From JAJRQY01 sp965224435 (GTDB lineage: Bacteria > Actinomycetota > Acidimicrobiia > Acidimicrobiales > SZUA-35): a DNA stretch of 64,000 nt. Below the pieces are notes generated by a model. The model saw nothing but the letters and a program-made list of their open reading frames with translations, was not told the DNA's origin and made no database searches. Of this stretch, positions 7,525 to 15,425 are shown piece after piece. Made by a program: the position numbers and the translations under genes. The DNA lies in contig OZ245048.1 of the NCBI GenBank assembly GCA_965224435.1, positions 2,294,001 to 2,358,000 on the forward strand, given 5' to 3'. Each line of letters opens with the position of its first letter. Position 1 is the first letter of the stretch.

Positions 7525-8469
7525 TCAACCCTCGTAAAGGTCGGAGCCCGACATGGCCATCTCGGCCGAGCCTTCTTCGCCCATCCACTCAACGGTCATG
7601 TCGCCGAAGGCTTGCTGCTGTTCAATCTCGATATAGCCCTGCTTGTACAGCTCAAGTACAGCCAAGAAGTTGACCACGATGTGGATTCGTTCGGTCAAGC
7701 CCTTGGTGATGGTTCGAAACGACACCCGTCCGGCACCTGGAAGGTCCTGGACCAACTTCTCCAATGCGTCAGAGACGCTTGCCTTTACGTCGGTGACGTG
7801 AGCCAGACTGACCTCAGGCAATGCTGGTCTGGCTGTTGCTACTCGAAGGAATGCTCTGCGGAGCTTCTCCCCCGTAAGTCCAGCCAGCAAGTCAGGAGCG
7901 ATATCGAGGAACCGTTCTTCGAGGCCCGCCCGGCGGGGCACAACCAGGGCGGCGATGTCGATCATCCAATTGATGGTCTTGGCCGCATCCTTGAACGTCT
8001 TGCATTCCAGCAACCGGGCCAGGAGAAGATCTCGCTCTTCCCACAATCCAAGCTCGGCATCGAGGTCGAAGTCGTCATCAATCGGCATGAGGCGACGAAC
8101 CTTCAATTCAACCAGCGTCGCCGCGATCAGTAGGAACTCGGTTGCCGTTTCCAGGTCACACAAGTCCATTCGTTCGATCTCGACCAGGTAGGCATCGACG
8201 ATCTCGGAAAGGTTGATGTCATACAATTCGACTTCTTCTTTGAGGATCAGGTGAAGAAGCAGATCAAAGGGGCCCTCAAAGCTTTCAGTCTGTACTGTGT
8301 AACTAGAACTGGCTTCGTAGCTGGAACTGGCTTCGTAGCCGGCATTGCTCTCGATGCGGGCTGGGCCGTCATCAAGCACGATGACGTCGTTGGCCCCGAG
8401 GATCAGCGAGACCTCTGGGGTGGCATCCGGGTTGAGGCCCGTGGTCAATTCCTGCTCTACAAACGACAT
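7525..8469 (-). CDS. scpA: segregation and condensation protein A
   Basis: A 314-residue ScpA, the kleisin of the SMC-ScpAB complex. The N-terminal SMC-binding region begins at FEGPFDLLLHLILKEEVELYDI with the typical LLxLI pattern, and LATEFLLIAATLVELKVR-like ETATEFLLIAATLVELK follows. The C-terminal winged-helix half is TERIHIVVNFLAVLELYKQG. ATG 8469 is preferred over 8499 because TAGAAT stands 7 bases upstream. The N-terminal extension holds a duplicated YEASSS from an 18-bp tandem repeat. Confidence 0.95.
   Translation of the reverse strand: MSFVEQELTTGLNPDATPEVSLILGANDVIVLDDGPARIESNAGYEASSSYEASSSYTVQTESFEGPFDLLLHLILKEEVELYDINLSEIVDAYLVEIERMDLCDLETATEFLLIAATLVELKVRRLMPIDDDFDLDAELGLWEERDLLLARLLECKTFKDAAKTINWMIDIAALVVPRRAGLEERFLDIAPDLLAGLTGEKLRRAFLRVATARPALPEVSLAHVTDVKASVSDALEKLVQDLPGAGRVSFRTITKGLTERIHIVVNFLAVLELYKQGYIEIEQQQAFGDMTVEWMGEEGSAEMAMSGSDLYEG
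8304..8339. repeat. 18-bp tandem duplication in scpA
   Basis: 8304-8321 and 8322-8339 differ at one base and encode YEASSSYEASSS just before the SMC-binding region. The duplication is in frame. Confidence 0.8.
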
Positions 8470-8476
8470 TACTGTG

Positions 8477-8482
8477 ATTCTA
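8477..8482 (-). promoter_or_regulatory. -10 box for scpA operon (leaderless)
   Basis: TAGAAT on the minus strand, 7 bases before ATG 8469. Confidence 0.45.
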
Positions 8483-8573
8483 AATGCCAATGGCGGCATT
8501 TACTTGCCACCGTGGCCTTTTTGCCTCACGAGTTACACAGCACAATTCACTGAGGGTGGTTGCGCCCGTGCGC

Positions 8574-8579
8574 TAGCCT
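8574..8579 (+). promoter_or_regulatory. -10 box for trpS
   Basis: TAGCCT, 8 bases before ATG 8588; no Shine-Dalgarno between them. Confidence 0.4.
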
Positions 8580-8587
8580 GTCCAGCC

Positions 8588-9592
8588 ATGACCAGAGCTT
8601 CCCCTTCTCCATCTTCCGCACGCCCACGCGTCTTCAGCGGAATCCAGCCAACAGGCGAAACCCACCTCGGCAACTACCTGGGGGCTCTTCGCAACTGGGC
8701 GGAGCTGCAAGCAGACCACGACGCGGTGTACTGCATTGTCGATCTTCACGCACTAACAATTCCCAAGGAGGCGGGCGAGATCGCCACCGGCTCACTAAAC
8801 ATGGCCAAGTTGTTGCTCGCCGTAGGTATTGATCCGGCCCAGTCGGTGCTCTTTGTGCAGTCTCAGGTGCGTGAACACAATGAGCTGAATTGGCTGATGC
8901 AGTCCGTGGTGTCCTATGGCGAACTCAGCCGCATGACCCAATTCAAGGACAAGAGTGACCGCAGCGGCTTCATTTCTGCTGGCTTGTTCACCTACCCGGC
9001 CCTGCAAGCGGCCGACATCTTGTTGTATGACACCGACCTGGTTCCGGTCGGTGATGATCAGCGTCAGCACCTGGAGCTTTCTCGAGACGCTGCTGTTCGT
9101 TTCAACTCTCGATACGGCGACACCCTGGTTGTGCCAGCCCACCTGATTCCCAAAGCAGGCGGACGAGTGATGGATCTCCAGCACCCAACCAACAAGATGT
9201 CCAAGTCAGCGGATTCGGTTCAAGGCACCATCAATATGTTGGATGAGCCAAAGGTCATCGAGAAGAAGCTCAAGAGGGCGGTTACCGACAATGACAACGA
9301 GGTCCGCTACGACATTGCGGAAAAGCCTGGCGTGTCCAACCTGTTGGACATCCTGGCTGCTGCCACCAATGGCGATCCCGTGGCCCTAGCGGAGAGCTAC
9401 AGCCAGTATGGGCAGCTCAAGATGGATACCGCAGCTGCTTTGATCGAGATCATCGAGCCCATCCAGGCCTACTACAACGAACTGGCTGATGAGGATGTCA
9501 TCGAGATCCTCCACCAAGGAGCCGACAAGGCCCGAGCAATCGCTCAACCGGTGATGGAACGAGCCCGCAAAGCCGTTGGCCTCCTGGCCTGA
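8588..9592 (+). CDS. trpS: tryptophanyl-tRNA synthetase
   Basis: A 334-residue class I TrpRS that charges tRNA-Trp. The signature SGIQPTGETHLGNYLGALRNW contains the HIGH-like element, and NKMSKSADS is the KMSKS loop. GDDQRQHLELSRD and the C-terminal anticodon-binding helices are present, and length is normal for bacterial TrpRS. ATG 8588 is used because the upstream in-frame ATG at 8345 would start inside the divergent scpA gene. It sits alone between scpA and a convergent HD gene. Confidence 0.96.
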   Translation: MTRASPSPSSARPRVFSGIQPTGETHLGNYLGALRNWAELQADHDAVYCIVDLHALTIPKEAGEIATGSLNMAKLLLAVGIDPAQSVLFVQSQVREHNELNWLMQSVVSYGELSRMTQFKDKSDRSGFISAGLFTYPALQAADILLYDTDLVPVGDDQRQHLELSRDAAVRFNSRYGDTLVVPAHLIPKAGGRVMDLQHPTNKMSKSADSVQGTINMLDEPKVIEKKLKRAVTDNDNEVRYDIAEKPGVSNLLDILAAATNGDPVALAESYSQYGQLKMDTAAALIEIIEPIQAYYNELADEDVIEILHQGADKARAIAQPVMERARKAVGLLA

Positions 9593-9621
9593 CCACACTG
9601 GCTACTCACCTAGAAGACTTC

Positions 9622-10140
9622 TTAGTCGTCGTCGCAGTCTTTGAGTATCTGGCCAATGGCTGGCTCGATGCGCCAGTGCTCGGGGTTGAGGTGATGATCA
9701 GCGGCCCACGACGAGGTCAGCTCAGCTGAGCCAGCAGCAATAAGGAGCTCTTCGCCAATTTGAGGATGGAGCCGATACTGGGCCAGGCGAGCAAACGGCT
9801 TGCCCCGGTTGCGCCAATCCTCGGCCAAGCGGTCAGGGACCACCAGCCAGACTGCAGTAGCCACAACACGGGCTGGAGTGCGGTAATCACATTCCACCTT
9901 GCCGACATCATGCATGAGGGCAGCCGCTAGTACCGGGCGAGCAGCCTGATCACCGAGCTTGCTGGCAACCGCACGAGCAACGCCCACGGCATGTCGCTGG
10001 TCCGGGTTTCGCATCTTGGCCCATAAGTCTCGCTCCCCCGGCAACAACAACCCCGAAACCCAGATCCAATCTTCGGCTGTTATGGATCCTGGGCGAATCG
10101 AGTCAAAGAAACGTCCAGCCAGATGAAGAGCTGGAATCAA
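9622..10140 (-). CDS. HD-domain protein
   Basis: A 172-residue protein with an HD phosphohydrolase pattern: RHAVGVARAVA (first His), AAALMHDVGKVECDY (HD pair, about residues 77-79) and the C-terminal SWAADHHLNPEHW. HD proteins hydrolyse phosphate esters of nucleotides or cyclic dinucleotides, but no adjoining domain reveals the substrate. It overlaps the NUDIX stop by 4 bases and so is the third gene of a pyrG-NUDIX-HD operon, consistent with a nucleotide role. Confidence 0.8.
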   Translation of the reverse strand: MIPALHLAGRFFDSIRPGSITAEDWIWVSGLLLPGERDLWAKMRNPDQRHAVGVARAVASKLGDQAARPVLAAALMHDVGKVECDYRTPARVVATAVWLVVPDRLAEDWRNRGKPFARLAQYRLHPQIGEELLIAAGSAELTSSWAADHHLNPEHWRIEPAIGQILKDCDDD

Positions 10141-10718
10141 CGGCCAAGTTTGCGGGCCGTCGCCAGGATGGCGACGATGGACTTGGCGTCGGTAATTCGA
10201 CCGTCCATGGCCATTTCCACTGCCTCGGAGAACGGGAATCGTTGCACCTGCATGTGCTCCTCCTCGATCCCATCAACCTCGCGGCCAACTTCGGTCAGCT
10301 CAGTGGCTAAGAAGATGTCTTGCCACTCATCGCAGAATCCTGGTGAGTGAAAAATGCCAATGAGGGGTTCGAGCTTGCCTGGTGTCATGCCGATTTCTTC
10401 GGCCAACTCACGAGCAGCCGTCAACTCGGGCGCCTCACCGGGCACATCCTTCTTGCCGGCCGGTATCTCCCACAAGTCCTGATCAACCGGGGCCCGAAAC
10501 TGGCGCACGAGGAAGATGTCGTCGCCGTCGAGGGCAACCGCAGATACGGCCCCGGGGTGGCGAACAATGTCTCGGAGAAACTCACCCTCCGGGCCCATGA
10601 ATCGGCCGTTGCGAAAGGAAACGACCTGGCCTTGCGACACGACCTCATCACCCAAGAAAGTGAAGGGAGAGTCCTTTGTGCCCGCTGGGAAGCTCTGGCC
10701 GTCAGGAATCTCGGTCAC
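10137..10718 (-). CDS. NUDIX hydrolase, ADP-ribose pyrophosphatase-like
   Basis: A 193-residue NUDIX protein. The box spans about residues 89-111 with GX5EX7REXXEEXG (key residues in APELTAARELAEEIGM), and WEIPAGKKD leads into it as in ADP-ribose pyrophosphatases. VRQFRAPVDQDLWE upstream is also typical of that group. Its start overlaps the pyrG stop by 4 bases. A NUDIX gene directly after pyrG is a conserved actinobacterial arrangement. Confidence 0.87.
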   Translation of the reverse strand: MTEIPDGQSFPAGTKDSPFTFLGDEVVSQGQVVSFRNGRFMGPEGEFLRDIVRHPGAVSAVALDGDDIFLVRQFRAPVDQDLWEIPAGKKDVPGEAPELTAARELAEEIGMTPGKLEPLIGIFHSPGFCDEWQDIFLATELTEVGREVDGIEEEHMQVQRFPFSEAVEMAMDGRITDAKSIVAILATARKLGR

Positions 10719-12403
10719 TTGGCCAGCTCACTCACCAAGTCAATGGTCGCCTTGTCCGACTCTAGACCAGCCTGGCGAAACCGATCGGGATCGCCAGCCT
10801 CCGCCCGTGCCAGGGAAGTCTGAATCAGGCCATCAAAGAGTGGATGAGGCCGATCAGGGCGACTCTTCAGCTCGGGATGAGCCTGCGTGCCAACCCAATA
10901 GGGATGGTTGTTCAGCTCAATGAACTCCACCAGCTGGCCATCAGGAGAGTTGCCACTTAACCGGAGATCAGATTCTTCGAAACGACCCCGGTAGCGAGGG
11001 TTGAACTCATAGCGATGGCGGTGCCGCTCGGAAATAACTGACTCGCCGTAGAGCTTCTGGACCTGGGAGCCGTCTTCCAAGATTGCCACATAGGCGCCAA
11101 GCCGCATGGTTCCACCCTTGTCGGTGATGCCTCGTTGTGACTCCATGAGGTCGATTACGGGGAATGCAGTTGTCTGGTCTTGGGTATCGAACTCACTGGA
11201 ATTGGCGCCAGCCATCTCCAAGGCGTTTCTGGCGTATTCGATCGTCATGGCCTGCATGCCAAGGCAAAGGCCAAGACACGGAACACCGCCCATGCGGGCA
11301 AAGCGAGCGGCCTCGATCTTGCCTTGCACTCCGCGCTCGCCGAAGCCGCCGGGAAGCACGATCCCGTCCAGGTGACCAAGTTTCTCTTCGACCAGCAGCC
11401 CAGTCACATTGTCGGACATGATCCACTCGATGGTGAGATCGACCTCGTGCTTGAAGGCGGCGTGGCGCAGCGATTCTGCCACCGACAGGTAGGCGTCAGG
11501 CAGGCTGACGTACTTGCCGACGATTCCGATCGTCAGCGGCTTCCAAGTGTTCTCCACCCGCTCGACCAATGCTCGCCACTGGCTCAAGTCCGGATCGACA
11601 TCAGGAAGATTCAGCAGGTTGCAGGCATAACTATCAAGCCCTGCGTCATGCATGGTGATCGGAATCTCATAGAGCGACGCGGCGTCAGGAGCGTTGATGA
11701 CGCCCTGACTGGGCACGTCACACAGGTTGGAGATCTTGGACCGTAGACCCTCAGAGATCGGACGGTCCGATCGGCAAACGATCATGTCGGGCTGGATACC
11801 ACGACTGCGAATCTCGGTCACCGAATGCTGGGTTGGCTTGGTTTTCTGCTCACCAGCCGGACCGATGAATGGCACTAGGGTGACATGGATATAGCAAACA
11901 TTGTCTCGGCCAACATCCAGGCGGAACTGTCGGATGGCTTCCAAGAACGGCAGGATCTCGATATCGCCGACGGTGCCGCCAACCTCGGTGATGACCACAT
12001 CAACGTCGTCACCAGCCAGGCTGGCAATGCGGTGCTTGATCTCATCAGTGATGTGAGGAATGACCTGCACTGTCTTGCCCAGATAGTCGCCTCGACGCTC
12101 GGCGGCTATCACCGCGGAATAGATGGAGCCGGTGGTGGCATTGGACGCCTTGGTCAACGATTCGTCCACAAAACGCTCGTAATGGCCCAAATCCAGGTCG
12201 GTCTCACCACCATCGTCGGTGACATACACCTCACCGTGCTCAAACGGATTCATGGTGCCAGGATCCACGTTGAGATACGGATCCAACTTCTGCATTGTCA
12301 CCCGTAGGCCACGCTGCTTTAAAAGTCGCCCCAGTGAAGAAGCGGTCAAACCCTTCCCCAACGAACTAACGACGCCACCAGTTACGAAGATGTGCTTGGT
12401 CAT
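10715..12403 (-). CDS. pyrG: CTP synthase
   Basis: A 562-residue CTP synthase (UTP + glutamine + ATP to CTP). The N-terminal amidoligase domain begins KHIFVTGGVVSSLGKG, and DPYLNVDPGTMNPFEHGEV follows. The C-terminal class I glutamine amidotransferase domain (about 295-545) has the nucleophile in CLGLCLGMQ and the His/Glu pair in AHPELKSRP. Full length. ATG 12403 has a purine-rich SD-like stretch (GGAGGCAAGGGG) and a TAGCTT box further upstream, so unlike many neighbours it seems to have a leader. First gene of pyrG-NUDIX-HD. Confidence 0.97.
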   Translation of the reverse strand: MTKHIFVTGGVVSSLGKGLTASSLGRLLKQRGLRVTMQKLDPYLNVDPGTMNPFEHGEVYVTDDGGETDLDLGHYERFVDESLTKASNATTGSIYSAVIAAERRGDYLGKTVQVIPHITDEIKHRIASLAGDDVDVVITEVGGTVGDIEILPFLEAIRQFRLDVGRDNVCYIHVTLVPFIGPAGEQKTKPTQHSVTEIRSRGIQPDMIVCRSDRPISEGLRSKISNLCDVPSQGVINAPDAASLYEIPITMHDAGLDSYACNLLNLPDVDPDLSQWRALVERVENTWKPLTIGIVGKYVSLPDAYLSVAESLRHAAFKHEVDLTIEWIMSDNVTGLLVEEKLGHLDGIVLPGGFGERGVQGKIEAARFARMGGVPCLGLCLGMQAMTIEYARNALEMAGANSSEFDTQDQTTAFPVIDLMESQRGITDKGGTMRLGAYVAILEDGSQVQKLYGESVISERHRHRYEFNPRYRGRFEESDLRLSGNSPDGQLVEFIELNNHPYWVGTQAHPELKSRPDRPHPLFDGLIQTSLARAEAGDPDRFRQAGLESDKATIDLVSELAK

Positions 12404-12448
12404 AAAACTGCCCCTTGCCTCCGCCGGATCAAGCTAGACGCGCATTGC

Positions 12449-13405
12449 TCAAAGTGCAACGGTGGAACCAACATTGGCTGACAAAGCTGCGCGATACACC
12501 AGCTGGGCTGCTGCCAGATCCTGAACCGCGTGCCCTGTGCTCTTGTAGACGGTGACCTGTTCAGCGGAGGTCCGCCCGGGCCGGTTTCCGGCTAACAACT
12601 CACCGATTTCAACCACCGAGTCCGGATCAACGTGCTGGATCTCTTCTGCTCCTGCAGGCGGAGCGGTAGTCACGGCCCCCCGATGATCCACAATCAGGGG
12701 TCCAACCCCCACCAGTTCACTGGGCAGTTCGGACGATGAGCCGACGGAGGAAACATGGCAGCCGGGGTCGACCCAAGCAGCGTCAATAACCCCGGTCTCG
12801 GCGTGAGTGGTCAAGGCAACTACGCCCGACCCGCGAACGGCTTCTTCGAAGTTGACGTAGTCGGCAACAACCGTCACATTCGTGTCCAGTGCTTGTTGAG
12901 CGTGAGCAGCCAAGACAACGGCGGCTGGCTGGTTCCGATTGACGACTCGGATCTCTTTCCAGTCCCGAATCGGACCAAAGGCGGCGATATGAGCCTTGGC
13001 CTGTGCACCAGCACCCACAATGGTCAAGACGTCTGCATCGGGGCGAGCGACCAGGTCAGCGGCAATGGCCGCGGTTCCCGCCGTCCGCATCTCGGTGATG
13101 ACTTCAGCATCCATGATGGCCAAGGGAGTACCTGTCTCCTCATCGAACAGGGCGATCAAGCCCATATGCGAAGGTAGGTCACGCTCACGGTTTCCGGCAA
13201 AGACCGAAACCAGTTTCACGGCCAACACACCACCATGAGCGGCCGAATACCCCGGCATGGCCGCCAGCAAGCCGTGTGGAGTGAAGGCAGCAATACGAGG
13301 AGGGACATCGGCCTGGCCCGCTGACTGGGCAATGAGGGCCTCTTCCAGGCTCTGTCGCAGTGCCGAGGCGTCCAGCAGGTCGGCTACTTCTTCGGAATTG
13401 AGCAT
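12449..13405 (-). CDS. ornithine cyclodeaminase / mu-crystallin family protein
   Basis: About 318 residues. The Rossmann element VLTIVGAGAQAKAHIAAF and the family blocks DAEVITEMRTAGTAA, CHVSSVGSSSELPSEL and VTVYKSTGHAVQDLAAA are clear. Members act as ornithine cyclodeaminase, alanine dehydrogenase, ketimine reductase or 2,3-diaminopropionate synthase-type enzymes, so the substrate stays open. ATG 13405 (MLNSEEVADLL) matches family N-termini. A 15-bp duplication just upstream offers further in-frame starts (VHMLNVHM). Confidence 0.82.
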   Translation of the reverse strand: MLNSEEVADLLDASALRQSLEEALIAQSAGQADVPPRIAAFTPHGLLAAMPGYSAAHGGVLAVKLVSVFAGNRERDLPSHMGLIALFDEETGTPLAIMDAEVITEMRTAGTAAIAADLVARPDADVLTIVGAGAQAKAHIAAFGPIRDWKEIRVVNRNQPAAVVLAAHAQQALDTNVTVVADYVNFEEAVRGSGVVALTTHAETGVIDAAWVDPGCHVSSVGSSSELPSELVGVGPLIVDHRGAVTTAPPAGAEEIQHVDPDSVVEIGELLAGNRPGRTSAEQVTVYKSTGHAVQDLAAAQLVYRAALSANVGSTVAL

Positions 13406-13432
13406 GTGCACATTCAACATGTGCACATTGAA
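13403..13432. repeat. 15-bp tandem duplication at the cyclodeaminase-like start
   Basis: CATGTGCACATTCAA (13403-13417) is followed by CATGTGCACATTGAA (13418-13432). Each copy supplies an in-frame GTG and ATG on the minus strand. Confidence 0.8.
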
Positions 13433-13467
13433 CCAGTTCTTGACTGACTCTGCCCCACTCAGACAAG

Positions 13468-14721
13468 ATGTCGGGCATGGCAACACCACCCATCGATCCA
13501 ACAGGCGCCGGCTTTGACCCCGAACGGCTGCAACAAGTCGATCGGTTCATCAAAACCAACTACCTGGATACTGGCCGCTACCCCGGTTTCTCCTTGCTGG
13601 TCAGCCGCAGCGGCAAGCTGGCCCACCTCTCCCACCAGGGATACGACGACGACGCCATCTTCCGGCTGTATTCCATGACCAAGCCAATCACCTCCATTGC
13701 CCTACTCGGCTTGATGGAGCAAGGCCTGTTCAAACTTGGTGACCCCGTCTCAGACTTCATCCCCTCATTCGCCGATCTTCGGGTGTTTGAGGATGGCACA
13801 TCTACCTCCTACACGACCACGTTCCCGGAACGAGAAATGACGATTCGAGACCTGCTCACTCACACGTCGGGTCTGAGCTATGGCTGGATGCACCGTCACC
13901 CGGTGGATGGCATGTATCGCAAGCGCGGCATCGGCGCAGGCCAGCAAACCTTGGAAGAGACATGTGATCAGCTGGCTGAGGTTCCACTCTTGTTCTCACC
14001 TGGCTCTCAGTGGAGCTATAGCGTCGCGACAGATGTGTGCGGCCGCCTCATCGAGATCCTCAGCGGTCAACCCTTGGATCAGTACCTGAGCGAGAACATC
14101 CTGTCCCCACTGGGAATGAATGACACCGACTTCTCCGTTCCCGACAACAAGGCTGCTCGCCTGACTCCCTGTTATGCCCTTGCTTCTCTTTCCCCATTTG
14201 GGGTTCCTGATGCAGCAGCCAGTGATTCAATCGTCAATGACGAGACCGTCATGATTGATCCCGGCAGCGACAAGTCTCCCTACCGAAGCAAGCCGACGTA
14301 CCTGTCTGGTGGTGGCGGCCTGGTAGGAACCCTGGCTGACTATTACCGCTTCACCCAGATGCTGCTAAATGGAGGTGTCCTGGATGGGAACCGGGTCATT
14401 GGCCGCAAGACTCTGCAATACGCCACCAGCAATCATCTTCCCAACGGTGGCGACCTGGCCTCCATGGGGCAACCAGTTTTTAGTGAAACCAGCTATGAAG
14501 GCATCGGCTTTGGTCTCGGTTTCGCCGTCACCCTCGATCCCGCCCGGGCCCAGGTCATGTCCTCGGCCGGAGACCACTTCTGGGGCGGCGCAGCCTCAAC
14601 CACCTTCTGGATTGATCCAGTTGAGGACCTCGCCGTCATTGGCATGACCCAGCTTCTGCCTTCCTTGGCTTACCCCGTTCGGGCCGAGCTACGAAACCTG
14701 ATCTACGGCGCACTGACCTAA
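13468..14721 (+). CDS. serine beta-lactamase / esterase family (class C-like)
   Basis: Up to 417 residues with the penicillin-recognising fold. The SxxK nucleophile is SMTK (about residue 69), the Tyr motif lies in QWSYSVATDVCGRL, and the third motif region is HFWGGAASTTFW near the C-terminus. No signal peptide or lipobox is seen, so it is probably cytoplasmic. Such proteins are more often esterases or peptidases than resistance enzymes. Start may be ATG 13468 or ATG 13477; the latter has CAAGAT 7 bases upstream. Confidence 0.88.
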   Translation: MSGMATPPIDPTGAGFDPERLQQVDRFIKTNYLDTGRYPGFSLLVSRSGKLAHLSHQGYDDDAIFRLYSMTKPITSIALLGLMEQGLFKLGDPVSDFIPSFADLRVFEDGTSTSYTTTFPEREMTIRDLLTHTSGLSYGWMHRHPVDGMYRKRGIGAGQQTLEETCDQLAEVPLLFSPGSQWSYSVATDVCGRLIEILSGQPLDQYLSENILSPLGMNDTDFSVPDNKAARLTPCYALASLSPFGVPDAAASDSIVNDETVMIDPGSDKSPYRSKPTYLSGGGGLVGTLADYYRFTQMLLNGGVLDGNRVIGRKTLQYATSNHLPNGGDLASMGQPVFSETSYEGIGFGLGFAVTLDPARAQVMSSAGDHFWGGAASTTFWIDPVEDLAVIGMTQLLPSLAYPVRAELRNLIYGALT

Positions 14722-14759
14722 GCCCTGACCCAGTGAACCTGTTCTAGCGAACCCGACCG

Positions 14760-15404
14760 ATGAATCTTGGCAGCCACATAGCGGTGGCGAAACACCTCCA
14801 CCCGGAACACCCGCGTATCTGGTTGGGCGCCGCACTTCCCGACATTGCCGCCATTGGCCGATTTCGACTACTCGGTTCAACCGATGATGAAGAACTGCAG
14901 GCCGGCATAGCGCTTCATCACTCAACCGATGACGCGTTCCACCGCGATCCCTGGTTCACCAGCCGCCAGCGGCGCCTCACCGACTCGTTAGGAGATGCGG
15001 GGCTTGAGCGTGGTCCAACCCGGGCGGTGGCTCATGTCGGGCCAGAACTCCTGTTGGATGGCGCCTTGCTCCAGCAGAGTGATCTTCAAGACACCGTCAA
15101 CCTGGCTCTGGAACAGATCAACACCACTTCAGCTGCCCTCGAACCCCTAGTCCAGACCGACGCTGGTATTGGCGACTGGCTGGACCACCTCCTCAAGTTC
15201 ACTGGTGGCGGGATGCCCACCGACTACCACGACCCGAAAGCTGTAGCAGCGCGCCTCCATCGAATCTTGGTCCACCGCAAACGCCTAGCATTTCCCACCG
15301 ACCAGATCGACCTCGTAAGCCAAGCACTGGCGGTGGAAGCAGATGGGATCCACCAGACTGGACCAACGTTTGTTGTCGAACTCAGCGAGAGCATCGCCCC
15401 GTAG
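14760..15404 (+). CDS. acyl carrier protein phosphodiesterase-like protein
   Basis: 214 residues. The pattern ALPDIAAIG..., GIALHHSTDDAFHRDPWF..., VAHVGPELLLDGALL resembles the AcpH/DUF479 fold, where spaced His and Asp residues bind metal and the phosphopantetheine arm is removed from ACP. Identity is by pattern only and the family varies, so another HD-like phosphohydrolase is possible. It follows the serine hydrolase by 38 bases on the same strand and may be cotranscribed. Confidence 0.5.
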   Translation: MNLGSHIAVAKHLHPEHPRIWLGAALPDIAAIGRFRLLGSTDDEELQAGIALHHSTDDAFHRDPWFTSRQRRLTDSLGDAGLERGPTRAVAHVGPELLLDGALLQQSDLQDTVNLALEQINTTSAALEPLVQTDAGIGDWLDHLLKFTGGGMPTDYHDPKAVAARLHRILVHRKRLAFPTDQIDLVSQALAVEADGIHQTGPTFVVELSESIAP

Positions 15405-15425
15405 CTAGCGCTGGCAGCCGCCAGA

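Noticed and set aside
13468..14721. Antibiotic-resistance beta-lactamase
   Set aside because: No signal peptide, and the family is dominated by esterase-like cytoplasmic proteins; resistance cannot be claimed.
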